Source: a bacterium | GTDB taxonomy: Bacteria > Actinomycetota > Acidimicrobiia > Acidimicrobiales > Bin134 | Assembly (NCBI GenBank): GCA_026708015.1 | Contig: JAPOVT010000003.1 | Span: 124,001-188,000, forward strand | DNA length: 64,000 nucleotides | Reading direction: 5' to 3' | Shown: positions 51,669-60,792 of the stretch, one piece after another | Position numbering within the stretch: position 1 is the first letter of the stretch | Layout: every line of letters starts with the position of its first letter | Position numbers and translations under genes: made by a program | The notes under the pieces: generated by a model | The model's database searches: none | Told to the model about the DNA's origin: nothing | Seen by the model: the letters and a program-made list of their open reading frames with translations, nothing else

Positions 51669-53093
51669 TTAGACGGAGTAGTACATCTCGTACTCGAGGG
51701 GATGGGGCCGCAAGTTGACCGCGTCCACCTCCTCTTGCTTGACCTCGAGATACGACTCGATCAGCGAGGTGTTGAACACATCGCCGGCCAACAGGAAGTC
51801 GTGATCGGCCTCGAGGGCACTCAGTGCCTCGGCCAGAGAGCCGGGCACCGTCTCGATGCCGGCGGCCTCTTCGGGCGGCAGGTCGTAGATATTCTTGTCC
51901 AGCGGCTCGCCCGGATCCATCTGGTTCTGAATGCCGTCGATGCCGGCCATCAGCATGGCGGCGAACGCCAAGTAGGGATTGGCGCTGGGGTCGGGGCAGC
52001 GGAACTCCAGGCGCTTTGCCTTGGGGTTGTCGGAGATCAGCGGGATGCGGATGGCAGCCGAGCGGTTCCGCTGGGAGTAGGCCAGGTTCACCGGAGCCTC
52101 GTAGCCGGGCACCAGACGCTTGTAGGAGTTGGTGGTGGGGGCGGCAAAGGCCAGGATCGCCGGGGCGTGGGTCAGCAGGCCGCCGATGTACCAACGGGAG
52201 ATGTCGGACAGGCTGGCATAGCCACGCTCGTCGTACATAAGCGTGTCGCCGTCCTTCCACAGCGACTGGTGGGTGTGCATCCCCGAGCCGTTGTCGCCGT
52301 AGATCGGCTTGGGCATGAACGTGACGGTGCGACCGTGCTCGCGGGCCACGTTCTTCACCACGTACTTGTAGAGCTGGACCTTGTCGGCCATGGCCAGCAT
52401 CTCGTCGAACACCATGTCGATCTCGGCCTGGCCGGCAGTGCCCACCTCGTGGTGCTGGACCTCGATGGGAATCCCCACCGACTCCAGTGCCACCACCATC
52501 TCCGAGCGCAAGTCTTGGAATGTGTCCAAGGGCGACAGCGGGAAGTATCCCCCCTTGTAGGGGATGCGGTGGCCGGGGCTGGGAGCGCCGTTCACCGATG
52601 GTCGGCCACTCTCGAAGATGCCTTCGGCCGAGCGGACCTGGTAGCCGGCCACATCGGGCTGATTCTGGTAGGCCACGCTGTCGAAAATGAAGAACTCGGC
52701 TTCCGGGCCGAAGTAAGCGGAATCGGCAATGCCGGTGCTGGCCAGATAGGAGAGGGAGCGGCGCACCACGCCACGGGGATCTTTGCCGTACATCTCGCCA
52801 GTGACGGGATCCTTGACATCGCACAGCAGCACCAGGGTCTTGCGCTTCATGAACGGATCGAAGATCGCGGTGTCGGGATCGGGGATGAGGAGCATGTCCG
52901 AAGCGTCGATGGTCTGAAAGCCGCTCACCGACGAGCCGTCGAATCCGAGGCCCTCCTCGAATACCGCTTCGGTCAGCTCGCGGATAGGAAGTGAGAAGTG
53001 GTGCTGCACACCGGGGACATCGGTGAAGCGCATATCCACGAATTCGGCACCCTCGGATGCCGCCAGCGCAATGACTTCTTGGGGAGTTGACAC
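51669..53093 (-). CDS. glnA: Glutamine synthetase type I (GlnA1)
   Basis: 474 residues from GTG 53093 with GGAGGA 8 nt upstream. GFDGSSVSGF, FGPEAEFFIF, KGGYFP, the NGSGMHTHQSLW and SANPYLAF motifs are those of GSI-beta. The adenylylation loop DKNIYDLPPEE contains the target Tyr, matching the presence of glnE in the same island. It makes glutamine from glutamate and ammonia. It is divergent from glnA2 across 210 bp (53094-53303), which must hold both promoters; I see no clear GlnR box there. Confidence 0.96.
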   Translation of the reverse strand: MSTPQEVIALAASEGAEFVDMRFTDVPGVQHHFSLPIRELTEAVFEEGLGFDGSSVSGFQTIDASDMLLIPDPDTAIFDPFMKRKTLVLLCDVKDPVTGEMYGKDPRGVVRRSLSYLASTGIADSAYFGPEAEFFIFDSVAYQNQPDVAGYQVRSAEGIFESGRPSVNGAPSPGHRIPYKGGYFPLSPLDTFQDLRSEMVVALESVGIPIEVQHHEVGTAGQAEIDMVFDEMLAMADKVQLYKYVVKNVAREHGRTVTFMPKPIYGDNGSGMHTHQSLWKDGDTLMYDERGYASLSDISRWYIGGLLTHAPAILAFAAPTTNSYKRLVPGYEAPVNLAYSQRNRSAAIRIPLISDNPKAKRLEFRCPDPSANPYLAFAAMLMAGIDGIQNQMDPGEPLDKNIYDLPPEEAAGIETVPGSLAEALSALEADHDFLLAGDVFNTSLIESYLEVKQEEVDAVNLRPHPLEYEMYYSV

Positions 53094-53303
53094 AGTGAGT
53101 TCCTCCTTTTTCGGCCCTTACTCTCCCACAGGGGGAGCGGGCGCGGCGCATTGTGCCTCTGTGGATTTGCCGCCTGCTGGCAAGCGGAATGCTCATCCTT
53201 GCATGGGTGCGTTTCCAGAGATTTTCCCGATTGCGAAGGCTCTGTGAACGCTGCCAATGGGCTGGCGTAGGCGACTCCTGGCAGGGCACTCTGGTGGTCT
53301 CCT

Positions 53304-54638
53304 ATGGAACCGCAAAAGGACTACGTGCTTCGCACTGTGGAGGAGCGGGGGGTGCGCCTCATCCGGCTCTGGTTCACCGATGTGCTGGGCCAGCTCAAGT
53401 CGGTGGCCATCTCTCCGGCGGAGTTAGCCGACGCCTTCGATGAGGGACTGCAGTTCGACGGCTCGGCCATCGATGGCTTCTCCCGTGTGCAGGAGAGCGA
53501 TGTGCTGGCCGTACCCGACGCGTCCACATTCGAGTTGCTGCCGTGGGCCGACCCCGAAGAGCCCTCCGGACGTGTGTTCTGCGACATCCGCAATCCCGAC
53601 GGCACCCCGTTCGAGGGCGATCCCCGCTGGGTGATGCGCCGCAGCCTGGCCAAGGCGGCCGAGATGGGCTACACGTTCTACACCGCTCCCGAAGTGGAGT
53701 TCTTCTATTTCCGGCACGGCGATCCCGACCAGCCGCTGACGCCGCTGGACAACGCCTCCTACTTCGATTTGACCACCGCGGATGTGGCCAGCCCGTTGCG
53801 CAAACGCACCATCACCATGTTGGAGGCCATGGGCATCCCGGTGGAGTACTCCTTCCACGAGGACAGCCCCAGCCAGCATGAGATCGACCTGCGCTACACC
53901 GAAGCGCTGAGCATGGCCGACAACGTGATGACGTTGAGACTGGTGGTGCGCAAGCTGGCCCTCGACCGGGATCTGCACGCCACGTTCATGCCCAAGCCGC
54001 TCAACGGCGTACAGGGATCGGGCATGCACACCCACATGTCGCTGTTCGAGAACGACGTCAACGCCTTCCACGACGCCGGAGACGACTACGGCCTGTCGAA
54101 AACGGCCAAGGCCTTTATCGCCGGCCTGCTGCACCACGCCCGGGAGATCACCGCGGTCACCAACCAGCTGGTGAACAGCTACAAGCGGCTGGTGGCCGGC
54201 GATGAGGCGCCCACCTTCGTGTCGTGGGCCCGCAACAACCGCTCGGCGCTGGTGCGGGTGCCGGTGGTGAAGCCGGGCAAGGAATCGTCCACTCGAATCG
54301 AATACCGGGCGCTCGACTCGGCGGCTAACCCCTATTTGGCGTTCTCCGCGGTGTTGGCCGCCGGCTTGAAGGGAGTGCAGGAGGGCTATGAGCTGCCGCC
54401 TGAGGCAGCCGCCGACCTCTACACCATGACCAGGGGCCAAGCTCGGTCCAAGGGTTTCGAGGAGCTGCCCATGTCGCTGTCAGAGGCCCTGGACGTGCTG
54501 GAGGAATCGCCGCTGATGGTTGACGTGTTGGGCGAGCACATCCACGAGTGGTTCTTGCGCAACAAGCGGGCCGAGTTCGCCGAGTACCGCCGGGAGGTCA
54601 CGCCCTTCGAGCTCCGCCGTTACTTGAACACCTGGTAG
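53304..54638 (+). CDS. glnA2: Glutamine synthetase GlnA2-type (GSI-alpha-like)
   Basis: 444 residues. FTDVLGQLKSVAISPAEL, LQFDGSAIDGF, TAPEVEFFYF, GVQGSGMHTHMSLF and NPYLAFSAVLAAGLKGVQEGYELPPEA are conserved. The adenylylation Tyr loop of GlnA1 is not seen; DLYTMTRGQARSKGFEELPMSL replaces it. Length and position (near glnE and glnA1) match mycobacterial GlnA2. Some members act on polyamines or D-forms, so the substrate is not certain. Confidence 0.92.
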   Translation: MEPQKDYVLRTVEERGVRLIRLWFTDVLGQLKSVAISPAELADAFDEGLQFDGSAIDGFSRVQESDVLAVPDASTFELLPWADPEEPSGRVFCDIRNPDGTPFEGDPRWVMRRSLAKAAEMGYTFYTAPEVEFFYFRHGDPDQPLTPLDNASYFDLTTADVASPLRKRTITMLEAMGIPVEYSFHEDSPSQHEIDLRYTEALSMADNVMTLRLVVRKLALDRDLHATFMPKPLNGVQGSGMHTHMSLFENDVNAFHDAGDDYGLSKTAKAFIAGLLHHAREITAVTNQLVNSYKRLVAGDEAPTFVSWARNNRSALVRVPVVKPGKESSTRIEYRALDSAANPYLAFSAVLAAGLKGVQEGYELPPEAAADLYTMTRGQARSKGFEELPMSLSEALDVLEESPLMVDVLGEHIHEWFLRNKRAEFAEYRREVTPFELRRYLNTW

Positions 54639-54643
54639 TTGCT

Positions 54644-55309
54644 GTGACTGAGCCGCTGCTCGTTTTTCCCGATCCGCCGCCGCCGGAACTGGTGCGCACG
54701 CTGGACTTGGGGGGCTACAGCTGGAAGGCGGTGGGCAGCGCCCAAGAGCCGGAGGGCCGGTGGCTGGGCGCGGTGGTGGCGGTGGATGAGAACCCCGAAG
54801 ACGCGTTCGGATTCTGTCGTTCACTGAACCGAAGGGGCTTGGACATCCCGGTGCTGCTGCTTATCTCCGGTGCTCGTCTAGACGAACTGGAGATGCGCGA
54901 CGACCTCTATACCGACTTCTGCCTCACCCCATTCCACCAGCGGGAATTGGAAGCCCGGCTGGCCCACCTGGTGTGGCGATCGGGCACCGCGCTGCGCCCG
55001 GAGCTCATCGAATACGGACCGCTGGTGCTGAACGTGGAGACCTATCAGGCCACCATCACCGGCCGGCCGCTCGACCTCACCTACATGGAGTACGAATTGC
55101 TGAAGTTCTTGGCCAGTTCGCCCGGCAAAGTGTTCACCCGAGAGACGCTGCTCAGCCGGGTGTGGGGCTACGACTACTTCGGCGGCGCCCGCACCGTGGA
55201 CGTCCACGTCCGCCGTCTGCGGGCCAAGCTGGGCGAAGAGCACGCCAGCCTCATCACCACCGTCCGCTCCGTTGGCTACCGCTTCGGCCTCTCCCGCTGG
55301 GAGCGGTAA
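54644..55309 (+). CDS. glnR: GlnR-like OmpR-family nitrogen regulator
   Basis: 221 residues from GTG 54644, 6 nt after the glnA2 stop. The C-terminal winged helix has LTYMEYELLKFLASSPGKVFTRETLLSRVWGYDYFGGARTVDVHVRRLRAKLGEEHASLITTVRSVGYRF, nearly the GlnR sequence. The receiver domain is atypical: the acidic pocket is missing and no Lys is seen, though VAVDEN keeps an Asp at the phospho-acceptor position. Actinobacterial GlnR works without a dedicated kinase. A GAGCGG-TAA-CCGCTC hairpin overlaps its stop. Confidence 0.88.
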   Translation: MTEPLLVFPDPPPPELVRTLDLGGYSWKAVGSAQEPEGRWLGAVVAVDENPEDAFGFCRSLNRRGLDIPVLLLISGARLDELEMRDDLYTDFCLTPFHQRELEARLAHLVWRSGTALRPELIEYGPLVLNVETYQATITGRPLDLTYMEYELLKFLASSPGKVFTRETLLSRVWGYDYFGGARTVDVHVRRLRAKLGEEHASLITTVRSVGYRFGLSRWER

Positions 55310-55346
55310 CCGCTCAGCCGGAGTAGGCCCAGAGTTCGATTTCTAC
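55248..55346. repeat. 99-bp glnR/ridA junction repeat, left copy
   Basis: The last 62 bp of glnR plus an 11-codon tail of ridA (minus-strand VEIELWAYSG and stop) recur at 56109-56207 with 7 mismatches, all in the glnR part. This copy has functional glnR and an orphan ridA tail. Confidence 0.93.
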
Positions 55347-55391
55347 CGCTGGGGGGACCACCAAGTTGCCCCAGGGCATTATCTGGGTTAC

Positions 55392-55823
55392 CTAACGGGA
55401 AATGGTGCGGTAGTCGCCGTTCAGGTCGGTCAGGGCAGACCGAATGTTCGGACCGTCGTCTCCCGTCCAAACACAGAGGGGTCCATCAAGATGTTCAGCG
55501 GCAGCTACCGCCTCAGCACCGAGGACGGAGAGCCGAAATGCGTCTGCTAATTCGGCGATCCGAAAGGCGAGGGTGCGAAGGGGTACGACCTCAATGTCAT
55601 CGGGAAGAGAGACAAGCTGTCGTCCCAGTGCTTGGCGTGCCTTAGTCGGCCATGATCCGGTTAGCTTTCCCCCAGCAGATGACACCACACTTCGGCAAAG
55701 TCGCAATAGATACAGATTGGTGGTGGCTGGTTCGTAATCAGTGAGGACCTGAGCGAGCCCATTGCCTGCTTCGCCAGACAACAGATCGCGAAGCAGGTGG
55801 TCATCTAGAACCGCTCTGGTCAT
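55392..55823 (-). CDS. PIN-domain toxin-like protein
   Basis: 143 residues. VLDDHLLRDLLSGEAGN resembles the N-terminal Asp strand of PIN ribonucleases, and LADAFRLSVLGAEAVAAAEHLDGPLCVWTGDDGPNIRSAL the C-terminal acidic cluster. The DD/ED quartet is not fully canonical. It overlaps the AbrB-like gene stop as ATGA, the usual antitoxin-toxin order. It lies in a segment flanked by 99-bp duplications. Confidence 0.78.
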   Translation of the reverse strand: MTRAVLDDHLLRDLLSGEAGNGLAQVLTDYEPATTNLYLLRLCRSVVSSAGGKLTGSWPTKARQALGRQLVSLPDDIEVVPLRTLAFRIAELADAFRLSVLGAEAVAAAEHLDGPLCVWTGDDGPNIRSALTDLNGDYRTISR

Positions 55824-56068
55824 GTGGTGGCGAGATCGGGGTCACCTGCCAGTGAATCCACAAATGCTGCATGTTCGTCGCGGCTGAGAAGGTCGCTAAG
55901 CAGACTTCGCCCTTCTCCCCGGGGCACCGTAAGCACCCCGAACCCCAGGTCGAGAACGTCGACTGGGCCGCCATCGCCAAGGTTCCAGCGATGCCTAGCC
56001 TGAGCAGGCAGCGACATCTGCCCCGATGACGACACGAGAAACTCCAGCACTGTAGCCATGGTGGACAT
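55820..56068 (-). CDS. AbrB/MazE-like antitoxin
   Basis: 82 residues from ATG 56068 (ATG 56059 is an alternative). SSSGQMSLPAQARHRWNLGDGGPVDVLDLGFGVLTVPRG has the swapped-hairpin AbrB pattern (usual consensus GQVVIPAELR..LGI..GD). It is the DNA-binding antitoxin partner of the following PIN-type gene. Confidence 0.8.
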   Translation of the reverse strand: MSTMATVLEFLVSSSGQMSLPAQARHRWNLGDGGPVDVLDLGFGVLTVPRGEGRSLLSDLLSRDEHAAFVDSLAGDPDLATT

Positions 56069-56108
56069 CTTATTTGGTAAAAGAGTGCTTATCACCAAGT
56101 GATTGTCG

Positions 56109-56207
56109 GCCTCATCACCACCGTAAGAACCGTCGGCTACCGCTTCGGCCTCTCCCACTGGGACCGGTAACCGCTCAGCCGGAGTAGGCCCAGAGTTCGA
56201 TTTCTAC
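56109..56207. repeat. 99-bp glnR/ridA junction repeat, right copy
   Basis: Right copy of the junction: it carries the functional ridA end plus a non-functional glnR tail (LITTVRTVGYRFGLSHWDR and stop in place of LITTVRSVGYRFGLSRWER). The ridA part is identical to the left copy. Confidence 0.93.
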
Positions 56208-56522
56208 TAGGGCGCCCAGGGGTAGGGCGGCGACGCCGACGGCGGAGCGGGCAGGGCGATTGTCGCCGAAACACTCGATGTAGGCCTGGTTCATGGTGCC
56301 GAAATCATCCATGTGCAACAGGAAGACGGTGGCCTTCACCACGTCGTCCAGAGTGGCCCCCTCGGTGGCCAGCGCCGACTCGGCGTTGGCCACTGCTCGG
56401 CGGAACTGGGCGATGAGCCCGCCGGGCACCAGCGAGCCGTCGACGATCCCGATTTGACCCGAGCAGATGAGGAGGTTTCCCGCCCGGACGATGGGAGAAT
56501 AGGGTCCAACCGGAGTACTCAT
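56175..56522 (-). CDS. RidA-family (YjgF/Rid) enamine/imine deaminase
   Basis: 115 residues. STPVGPYSPIVRAGNLLICSGQIGIVDG, ATVFLLHMDDFGTMNQAYIECFGDNRPARSAVGVAALPLGALVEIELWAY follow the RidA pattern, including Arg of the RPARS segment and the final Glu. RidA removes reactive 2-aminoacrylate. It is divergent from glnE with only 13 bp between starts. Confidence 0.94.
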   Translation of the reverse strand: MSTPVGPYSPIVRAGNLLICSGQIGIVDGSLVPGGLIAQFRRAVANAESALATEGATLDDVVKATVFLLHMDDFGTMNQAYIECFGDNRPARSAVGVAALPLGALVEIELWAYSG

Positions 56523-56535
56523 ATTTGAGGATCAT

Positions 56536-59241
56536 ATGGAAGCCAGCAGCCAGGGTCACCAAAACCAGGACATCGAGTCTCTGATTGCCACCAGTCCATG
56601 GCCGGAGGACGCCCGTTCCCTCATCGACGCTCTCGGTATCACCGACGAGCGCCGGGCCCGGGCGGCGGCCATGCTGGCCGGAGCTTCTCGCAGCATGAGC
56701 AAGGCGGTGCGGCGCGATCCCAGTCTGCTCGGAGTGCTCGACCCGCCCGCCGACTTTGCCACCGAGAAAATCTCGCTGACCGCCCCCGACGACGATGATG
56801 CCCTCGACGGCCTGCGGCGGTGGAAGCGGCGCCAGCTTCTGCGTATCGCGCTGCGCGATCTGCTGGGCGAGGCCGACCTGGCCACCGTGGGCCGGGAACT
56901 GTCGCTGTTGGCCGACGCTTGTTTCGTCCGCGCCTTGGAGATCGCCGACGAAGGACCGCCGTTGGCCATCATCGGGATGGGCAAGCTGGGCGGCAACGAG
57001 CTGAACTACGCCAGCGATGTCGACATCGTCTTCGCCCACGAGGGCGACTCCACCGCAGCCGCCCGTCGAGCCCGGAAAGTGCTGGACATCCTCACCGCGT
57101 TCACCCCCGAGGGGCAGGTGTACCGGGTGGACATCGAGTTGCGGCCCGAAGGAGGCGCTGGAGCGCTGAGCCGCACTCCGGAAGCGTTCGGAACCTACTT
57201 CGATCGCTGGGCGGTGTCCTGGGAGCGCCAAGCCTACATAAAAACCCGGTTGTCAGCCGGTGACCCCGAGTTGGGCAACGCCTTCTTTGATGCCATCAAG
57301 CCCGGGGTTTGGGGTGAGAACTTGGAAGCCGACACCGTGCCCCACCTTCGCGCCCTGAAGCTGCGGGTGGAGGAGTCGGCCAAGCTGAAGGGCGACCGGG
57401 AGCTCAAGAAGGGCCCCGGTGGGCTCCGGGACATCGAGTTCACCGTGCAGCTCTTGCAGCTGGTCCACGGCCGCACCGACCCCACCATCCGCTCCCCCAA
57501 CACCCTCACTGCTCTCCGCCAGCTCAGCTGGGGGGAGTACATCGACCATGCCGATGCGGTTCATTTCACCACCGCCTACATTCACCTGCGCACCGTGGAG
57601 CACCGGGTGCAGCTCCGCGACGAGCGCCAGACCCACGAGCTGCCCACCGCCGACGCCGACCGGGAGTGGGCGGCCCGAGCATCCGGCTTCGAAAGCCTGG
57701 ACGCATTCCAGGAATCCCACACCCGCCATCAGACCTCGGTCCGGGAGATCCACCAGCGGATCTTCTACCGTCAAACCCTCGACCGGATGCACGAGACCGG
57801 ACTGGTGAGCGAGCTGCTTCCCGATCACCTCGGACAATTGGGCTTCGCCGATCCCGATCGGGCCGCCGCCACCATCGAGCGCCTCACCGAGAACCTCGGC
57901 CGTCGGGCCAACGTGATGCAGCAGGTTCTGGTCATCATGGTGGAGGCCCTGGCCACCACCCCCGATCCCGACCTGGGGTTGGTCCGCCTGGCATGGCTTT
58001 TGGACGGCTCCTTCCGGGTCGGCACCATCCTCCCGGTGCTGCGCGACTCCCCCATTGCCATCAGCGACATCGCCCGGCTGTTGGGATCGAGCCGAGTGGC
58101 CGCGGGATGGATGCGCAACCACCCGGAGTTCGCCCGCTCGCTGATGAACCCCGAGGAGCTGGCCCATGCCCGCACTGCGGAAGCCCTGGTTGCCGAGGCC
58201 ACCGAGGCCATGCAGTCAGCCGCTGGCGATCACGACCTCCAGATGGCCGAGCTGCGGCGGTTCGTGCGGCGCGAGCAGCTTCGGGTGGCGGCCCGAGACA
58301 TCCTGGGGCTGGCCTCGATCATCGAGATTCCCCAGGAGCTGACCCTTATCGCCGACGCCGCGGTGGCGGCCGCCGTCGACTCGCTGGCCCCAGAGGTGCC
58401 CTTCGCCGTGATCGGAATGGGGCGCTATGGGGGCCTCGACCTTTCCTATGCCTCTGATCTGGATGTGATCTTCGTGTACGAGGGGGCAGGCTCTGATGAC
58501 GCCAGGGCGGCAAACCGCGCCGCCCGGGGCCTGCTCAAAGAGATCGGGGCTCAAACCGCCGAAGGCCGAGCCTGGGAGATTGACGCGCGGTTGCGCCCTG
58601 AAGGCGAGAACGGACAGCTCGCCCGATCGCTGGAGGGGTACCAACGGTATTACGAGGAACGGGGTCAGCTATGGGAGCGCCAGTCTCTGCTCAAACGCCG
58701 CTTCGTGGCGGGAGACGACGATCTGGGAAACCGATTTCTCCAGTTGGCCGACAAGTGGTGCTACCAGCCCGACTTCAGCGATACCGAGGCTGATGAGATC
58801 CGCGCCATGAAGCGCCGCATCGAAGCTGAGCGGCTGGGCACCGGCAGCAAGGCCCGGGACGTGAAGCTCGGCGCGGGCGGGCTCAGCGACATCGAGTTCA
58901 CCGTGCAGCTCATGCAGCTTCAGCACGGATTCGGAAGGACTTCGATCCGCGACAACCGCACGCTGCCCGCGCTGGCCGGTCTGTCGGAGCACAACCTGCT
59001 GGACATCGGCGACCGGGCCACCCTGGATGTGGGCTATCGCTTCTGCCAGCGGTTCCGCAACGCCCGCTACCACCTCTCAGGACTCTCTTCAGACGTGTTC
59101 CCCGATGACGACCATGAAGAACTGTTGCTGGCCCGACGACTCGGCTATCCCAGCAACCGGGACTTAGAAGCCGACTACCAGGAGATCACCGACGCCGTTC
59201 GAGAAGTAACCGACCGGCTGCTCTACGGAGAGTCTGACTGA
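56536..59241 (+). CDS. glnE: Glutamine synthetase adenylyltransferase/deadenylase
   Basis: 901 residues with two nucleotidyltransferase halves. The first has IIGMGKLGGNELNYASDVDIVFAHEG, the second VIGMGRYGGLDLSYASDLDVIFVYEG; each half also has the LRPEG and GGLRDIEF or GGLSDIEF motif. It modifies the Tyr in GlnA1. It is slightly shorter at the N-terminus than many homologues (about 950-1000). GAGG precedes the ATG at 56536. The 3' end overlaps the convergent Mo-protein gene by 19 bp. Confidence 0.95.
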   Translation: MEASSQGHQNQDIESLIATSPWPEDARSLIDALGITDERRARAAAMLAGASRSMSKAVRRDPSLLGVLDPPADFATEKISLTAPDDDDALDGLRRWKRRQLLRIALRDLLGEADLATVGRELSLLADACFVRALEIADEGPPLAIIGMGKLGGNELNYASDVDIVFAHEGDSTAAARRARKVLDILTAFTPEGQVYRVDIELRPEGGAGALSRTPEAFGTYFDRWAVSWERQAYIKTRLSAGDPELGNAFFDAIKPGVWGENLEADTVPHLRALKLRVEESAKLKGDRELKKGPGGLRDIEFTVQLLQLVHGRTDPTIRSPNTLTALRQLSWGEYIDHADAVHFTTAYIHLRTVEHRVQLRDERQTHELPTADADREWAARASGFESLDAFQESHTRHQTSVREIHQRIFYRQTLDRMHETGLVSELLPDHLGQLGFADPDRAAATIERLTENLGRRANVMQQVLVIMVEALATTPDPDLGLVRLAWLLDGSFRVGTILPVLRDSPIAISDIARLLGSSRVAAGWMRNHPEFARSLMNPEELAHARTAEALVAEATEAMQSAAGDHDLQMAELRRFVRREQLRVAARDILGLASIIEIPQELTLIADAAVAAAVDSLAPEVPFAVIGMGRYGGLDLSYASDLDVIFVYEGAGSDDARAANRAARGLLKEIGAQTAEGRAWEIDARLRPEGENGQLARSLEGYQRYYEERGQLWERQSLLKRRFVAGDDDLGNRFLQLADKWCYQPDFSDTEADEIRAMKRRIEAERLGTGSKARDVKLGAGGLSDIEFTVQLMQLQHGFGRTSIRDNRTLPALAGLSEHNLLDIGDRATLDVGYRFCQRFRNARYHLSGLSSDVFPDDDHEELLLARRLGYPSNRDLEADYQEITDAVREVTDRLLYGESD

Positions 59242-60779
59242 GCATCCAGCCGACCTGTTGGCCAGTCGGGGGGATGGCCGGCGGCCTGCCAGGTGGCTGC
59301 GGCCACGGCGGCGAACACGGCGTCGGAGCAGTTGACGGGCGGGCCGTCGGACGGCTCGATCTCCACCTCGACCGGGGGCATCCGAGATGCGGGCACGACG
59401 CCGAAAGAGCGGATAGTGAGGTCGTGGACCTCGCCGTCGGGGCCGACGGTGAGCGCCTCGGAGGCCACCCAGCTATAGGCCATATGCGCGGCGCCGATGC
59501 AATAGGAGCGCAACACGATCTCATCCAGCGGTTCGCCGCCGTACGCCTGAATCCGCAGGCTGCCTCCATTCCACTCGGCTCGGGCCGAGCCCCCGCCCGG
59601 AGAGGTGATCGGCTGAAAGCCATCGCCCAACGCGCTCAGCGCTACGGCGGCCTCAACCCATCCTGCACCCCGAATGGCGACCGAGGTGGGAGGTCCGGCG
59701 ATGTCTGCTTCTTCTACCGTCAGGGCAGAGGAAACCGACGCGACGGCATCGGCCACCCCCGGCGTGCGCACTACCCGAACCACCCCTTGGCCATCGGCGT
59801 TGATCCCAATGGCCACCGGCGGGCGTTTGGGACCGTGCCGAACACAGTCCTCACGCGACCACAGCACCCGAACCGGACGGCCGTGCTCATCGGCCAGCTG
59901 GCGGGCGATTGCCGGAAGCGGTGACACCACCTTGGCCCCGAACGCACCGCCGTTGGCCAGGGGACTGGCTGGCTCACCGCCGGGTGCGCACCACGAGGCG
60001 TCGGTCTCCAGATAGGCGGGCTCCACCCAGGAGGTGCGAAGTCGAACCGCCCAGTCACCGTCGGGGAATTCCAGGGGCATGGGCCGATCATCGGGGGTGC
60101 GGCGGCCTTGCACTTTGCCGGCCACCGCTCGGGCCTCGGCCACCGTCTCCCCCAGTGCCCAACCACCCTTGCCGTCGGACAACGCCACCAGCGCCCCCTC
60201 GGGCACGGTGTCGTCGGCAAAGCCGCCTTCCCCCAACGACACAGCAGTCCCAACCTCCTGAGGCACTCCGCCCTCCAATTCGGCTCGTTGGGCAGCGGCG
60301 GCCCAATCCCGATCGGAAACGGCCATGCCAAAGCCTTCCCAGGCTTCCAGGATGGTCTGCCAACCGGTGCAGCGGCACAGATGGGCGGCCAACGCCGTGG
60401 CCGCGGATGAGCGGAGGCGTTCCGGGTCGGCGCGGGCATCCAGGCCGGCCAGACGCATGACGATGCCGGGGGTGCAAAAGCCGCACTGGCTGGCCCCGGC
60501 GGCGCAGAAGGCCTCGCCCCAGCAGGCCCGAGTCTCTTCCGGCAGGCCGGCCAAGGTGGTGATCGCCCGTCCCGCCACCCGGCGAGCGGGCGTAACACAC
60601 GACACCCGGGGCTTCCCGTTCACCCAGACCGTGCAGCAGCCGCATTGCCCTTGGGGGCTGCATCCGTCTTTCACCGAGCTGATGCCGAGTCGATCGCGCA
60701 ACACCTCCATGAGCGAGGCGCCATCGTCGGGAACCTCCACAGGGTGGCCGTCTACGGTGAACTCCAATGCGGCCGCCAT
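59223..60779 (-). CDS. [2Fe-2S]-molybdopterin fusion protein with shrunken Mo domain
   Basis: 518 residues. The N-terminal 150 residues are a xanthine-dehydrogenase-type small subunit with both clusters: C40, C46, C48-C49 and C61 in a CSPQGQCGCC region, then C99, C102, C135 and C137 (CGFCTPGIVMRLAG, LCRCTGW). The remaining 360 residues look like a compressed Mo-subunit: ANGGAFGAKVVSPLPAIARQLADEHGRPVRVLWSREDCVRHGP and a C-terminal IRSFGVVPASRMPPVEVEIEPSDGPPVNCSDAVFAAVAAATW. The usual Mo subunit is about 750 residues and the GxGE catalytic Glu motif is absent here. An electron-transfer or regulatory role is inferred. Confidence 0.82.
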   Translation of the reverse strand: MAAALEFTVDGHPVEVPDDGASLMEVLRDRLGISSVKDGCSPQGQCGCCTVWVNGKPRVSCVTPARRVAGRAITTLAGLPEETRACWGEAFCAAGASQCGFCTPGIVMRLAGLDARADPERLRSSAATALAAHLCRCTGWQTILEAWEGFGMAVSDRDWAAAAQRAELEGGVPQEVGTAVSLGEGGFADDTVPEGALVALSDGKGGWALGETVAEARAVAGKVQGRRTPDDRPMPLEFPDGDWAVRLRTSWVEPAYLETDASWCAPGGEPASPLANGGAFGAKVVSPLPAIARQLADEHGRPVRVLWSREDCVRHGPKRPPVAIGINADGQGVVRVVRTPGVADAVASVSSALTVEEADIAGPPTSVAIRGAGWVEAAVALSALGDGFQPITSPGGGSARAEWNGGSLRIQAYGGEPLDEIVLRSYCIGAAHMAYSWVASEALTVGPDGEVHDLTIRSFGVVPASRMPPVEVEIEPSDGPPVNCSDAVFAAVAAATWQAAGHPPDWPTGRLDAQSDSP

Positions 60780-60792
60780 TCGCGGCGTTGAA

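Noticed and set aside
51702-52994. 430-codon open frame antisense to glnA1
   Set aside because: glnA1 motifs are unambiguous; the antisense frame has no recognised domain.
53094-53303. GlnR box between glnA1 and glnA2
   Set aside because: A GTTTCC-like half-site is present but no properly spaced GTnAC/GAAAC pair was found by eye.
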